Assembly: GCA_011390535.1 (NCBI GenBank)
Contig: JAABSF010000002.1
Location: 1-38,940 of the forward strand
Direction of reading: 5' to 3'
Source of the DNA: Deltaproteobacteria bacterium
GTDB lineage: Bacteria; Myxococcota_A; Polyangia; HGW-17; SLPX01
Length of the DNA: 38,940 bases
Shown: one piece after another, positions 37,037 to 38,940 of the stretch
Position numbering within the stretch: position 1 is the stretch's first letter
How the letters are laid out: the number at the start of each line of letters is the position of its first letter
Program-made: the position numbers and the translations under genes
Notes under the pieces: generated by a model
Seen by the model: only the letters and a program-made list of their open reading frames with translations
The model's database searches: none
Told to the model about the DNA's origin: nothing

Positions 37037-37501
37037 ATGGCAAAGGTGTTTTTCAATCCCCTAAATTATTGGTTGATGGTGACCGCTCTTTTAGTGGTTG
37101 TAGATAAAATGGCGGGAGAAAAACTGTATTTTGTTTTAGCTGGAGTGGCAGCTTTTGCAGCGGCTTTCGCGGCATCGGTTTCTCTAGGGCTGGTATGGCA
37201 GGTGAGTGTATTTTTTGTTGTAGTAACGCTATTGTTTAAATTTGCGCGCAAGCCTTTGTTGAGAACACGGAATGATTCGTTAGATAGTATAGAAGAAGCT
37301 ATTGGTTGGTATAAAGGAATGAAGGGAGTTGTTTTGGTGGAGACCTCGTCTACGAGGCCGGGGCGAGTGGTTTTTGATGGAACGTTAGTTTTTTCAGCGC
37401 GATCAGGGAAAAAACTGCGTCCGGGTTTCGTGGTAGATTTTGACTCTATGCGTTTGGGAGAGATTTGGGTTAAGGGCTCTAAGGAGTGTGAAGAAGTATG
37501 A
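37037..37501 (+). CDS. NfeD-like membrane protein
   Basis: TM segments then 'MKGVVLVETSSTRPGRVVFDGTLVFSARSGKKLRPGFVVDFDSMRLGEIWVKG', NfeD OB-fold-like. ATG 37037 preferred over 37016. Confidence 0.7.
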   Translation: MAKVFFNPLNYWLMVTALLVVVDKMAGEKLYFVLAGVAAFAAAFAASVSLGLVWQVSVFFVVVTLLFKFARKPLLRTRNDSLDSIEEAIGWYKGMKGVVLVETSSTRPGRVVFDGTLVFSARSGKKLRPGFVVDFDSMRLGEIWVKGSKECEEV

Positions 37502-38940
37502 ACGGATGGAGCTTGTTTTATCGTAAGTACCCCAAAATATTTATATTCTTTGTGTTGGTGTTAATGGCTTGTGGCGGCGAGAGGAGTGGATTGTCCCAGA
37601 CTCAGGATTCTTCAACGAATGTGGTGGATGTTTTTGTGGAGCCGCAAACATTTGATGCATCTACCAAAGAAGTGAAACCTGAAGGAGGATCCGTTTGGCA
37701 TTATGAGAATGGTGCTTGGGTCGCCATTTCCAAGAAGACCGCGCAAGAAAAAGGGCTTTTTGTTTTAGATCTAAGCGATGAATGGGCTCCGTTTATTTTT
37801 TCTGAAGAAACCCCCGGTCAAGAGGGGCACAAAGAAAACTATTACCGAAAAATTTTTGTCGGGTTGGCGAATGATCAAAACGACAACGAAGGAAAGCCCT
37901 TAAAAAATGGGAGACATAATTATTTAGAGCTCTTTGGTGTTTTTCCTACACTCTCGGTATTGAAAAAACGCGCGATAGGAGAGTTGGATAAAACCTGTTA
38001 CGAAAAAATAGACTATTCAGTGTTCAGTGAAAAGCTTCCATATCCTGTCCGTTACGATGGGGAAAAGAATGATAAGAGGTACAAACAGCGCTATTTGAAC
38101 AGAAAGCGAAACATAAAAAAGATGATGCGCAAAGCAGGCATCAAGAACGAGCCGGAGTTTCTGGAGAAAAGGAAAGCTTCTTGGGAGGTGCAAGCCTATA
38201 AAAAAGTGAGACGTGTATATCACGCCCTTGTGGAGGCACAAAAAAGACTGGTATGTGAAGGACTGTTACGCAAAAAAAGGATGGAAGTCGGCGTGATGGA
38301 TTGGCAAACACACCAGGCTTTGAAGCGGTTTGAGCGAAAACACAAGATATTCGGCTGGGGGATGATTTGGAAAGAGACACGGGAGGTGCTGGCTCGGTCT
38401 CCTGAGGAGAACCTCCACAATGCTTTAATAAGAGTGTTACGGGAGCGGATCGCAAATCAAGTCCCTGTTATTGAAGATGGGACCGTTAAAACTGATGGCA
38501 AAAAAAAGGCGAGAAACATTGTTGAGGAATTCACAAAGGAAGCTGTTAAGCAAATGAATATTGTGGATGTAGACCGTGGGATTGATTTCTTGACGAAGCC
38601 GCCGGTGGAGAGTTTCAAAGAGTTCAAGGTCGCCGTTAAGTTTCCGAAGTTACCGGACTATTACAGTGAAAAGATGAAATTCTCCGTTACCATAAAGAGA
38701 GGTGATGTATGGTATGAGTTCCCTTATGATGAAAAGGGAAACAAGAAGCCTCAACCAAGAGCTCTTCGTCCCTGGATCATTTTATATGCACACCATGAGG
38801 GAAAAAAAATACCCCTTGTTCAGTGGCCGACAACTATTGGGGGGTGGCGCTCGGAACACTACAAGGGTCATGAGTATTGGAGTTACAAGAACTCTTCCAC
38901 TGGGCAGTGGTTATGGAAATATGTTGTGGCTGCACCGGTC
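37498..38940 (+). CDS. Lipoprotein, possibly L,D-transpeptidase-like with peptidoglycan-binding-like segment; runs off right edge
   Basis: Manual translation has no stop to 38940. ATGA overlap with NfeD-like stop; 'FFVLVLMACGGERS' lipobox; 'MDWQTHQALKRFERKHKIFG'; 'VQWPTTIGGWRSEHYKGHEYWSYKNSSTGQWLWKYVVAAPV'. Absent from supplied ORF track because it is open-ended. Confidence 0.7.
   Translation, partial: MNGWSLFYRKYPKIFIFFVLVLMACGGERSGLSQTQDSSTNVVDVFVEPQTFDASTKEVKPEGGSVWHYENGAWVAISKKTAQEKGLFVLDLSDEWAPFIFSEETPGQEGHKENYYRKIFVGLANDQNDNEGKPLKNGRHNYLELFGVFPTLSVLKKRAIGELDKTCYEKIDYSVFSEKLPYPVRYDGEKNDKRYKQRYLNRKRNIKKMMRKAGIKNEPEFLEKRKASWEVQAYKKVRRVYHALVEAQKRLVCEGLLRKKRMEVGVMDWQTHQALKRFERKHKIFGWGMIWKETREVLARSPEENLHNALIRVLRERIANQVPVIEDGTVKTDGKKKARNIVEEFTKEAVKQMNIVDVDRGIDFLTKPPVESFKEFKVAVKFPKLPDYYSEKMKFSVTIKRGDVWYEFPYDEKGNKKPQPRALRPWIILYAHHEGKKIPLVQWPTTIGGWRSEHYKGHEYWSYKNSSTGQWLWKYVVAAPV

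Overview
The window is chromosomal-looking bacterial DNA, roughly 45% GC by eye. It is lipoprotein-rich and looks like a Myxococcota or deltaproteobacterial-type lineage; that taxonomic placement is inference. About 32 protein genes can be supported. They include a cell-shape operon (mreB-mreC-mreD-mrdA/PBP2-rodA plus a degenerate AAA+ enhancer-binding-like gene), psd, a methyltransferase with a long Pro/Glu repeat region, an RpoH-like sigma factor next to an NtrC-family activator, an SSS symporter overlapping a ComEC-like MBL lipoprotein, a very large glycosyltransferase/NAGPA-like fusion, a lspA-lgt-lgt-DUF116 cluster, nadB, a Cys-rich lipoprotein, and ino1 followed by a PAP2/sphingomyelin-synthase-like gene. 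No rRNA, tRNA, CRISPR array or transposon was recognised. The strongest unexplained signals are: (1) a nested hairpin over the Shine-Dalgarno and start codon of the rpoH-like gene, a candidate RNA thermometer, with back-to-back sigma-54-like elements upstream and an adjacent NtrC-type activator whose receiver domain lacks the phosphorylation residues; (2) a structured, ORF-poor stretch (17.45-18.25 kb) with a 14-bp hairpin directly before an unlisted 57-aa gene; (3) tandem Lgt paralogs, one carrying a Cys-rich insertion, next to an LspA with its own insertion; (4) an ino1-PAP2 cassette that may make an inositol lipid; (5) a 1435-aa GT/NAGPA-like fusion with an unidentified middle region.
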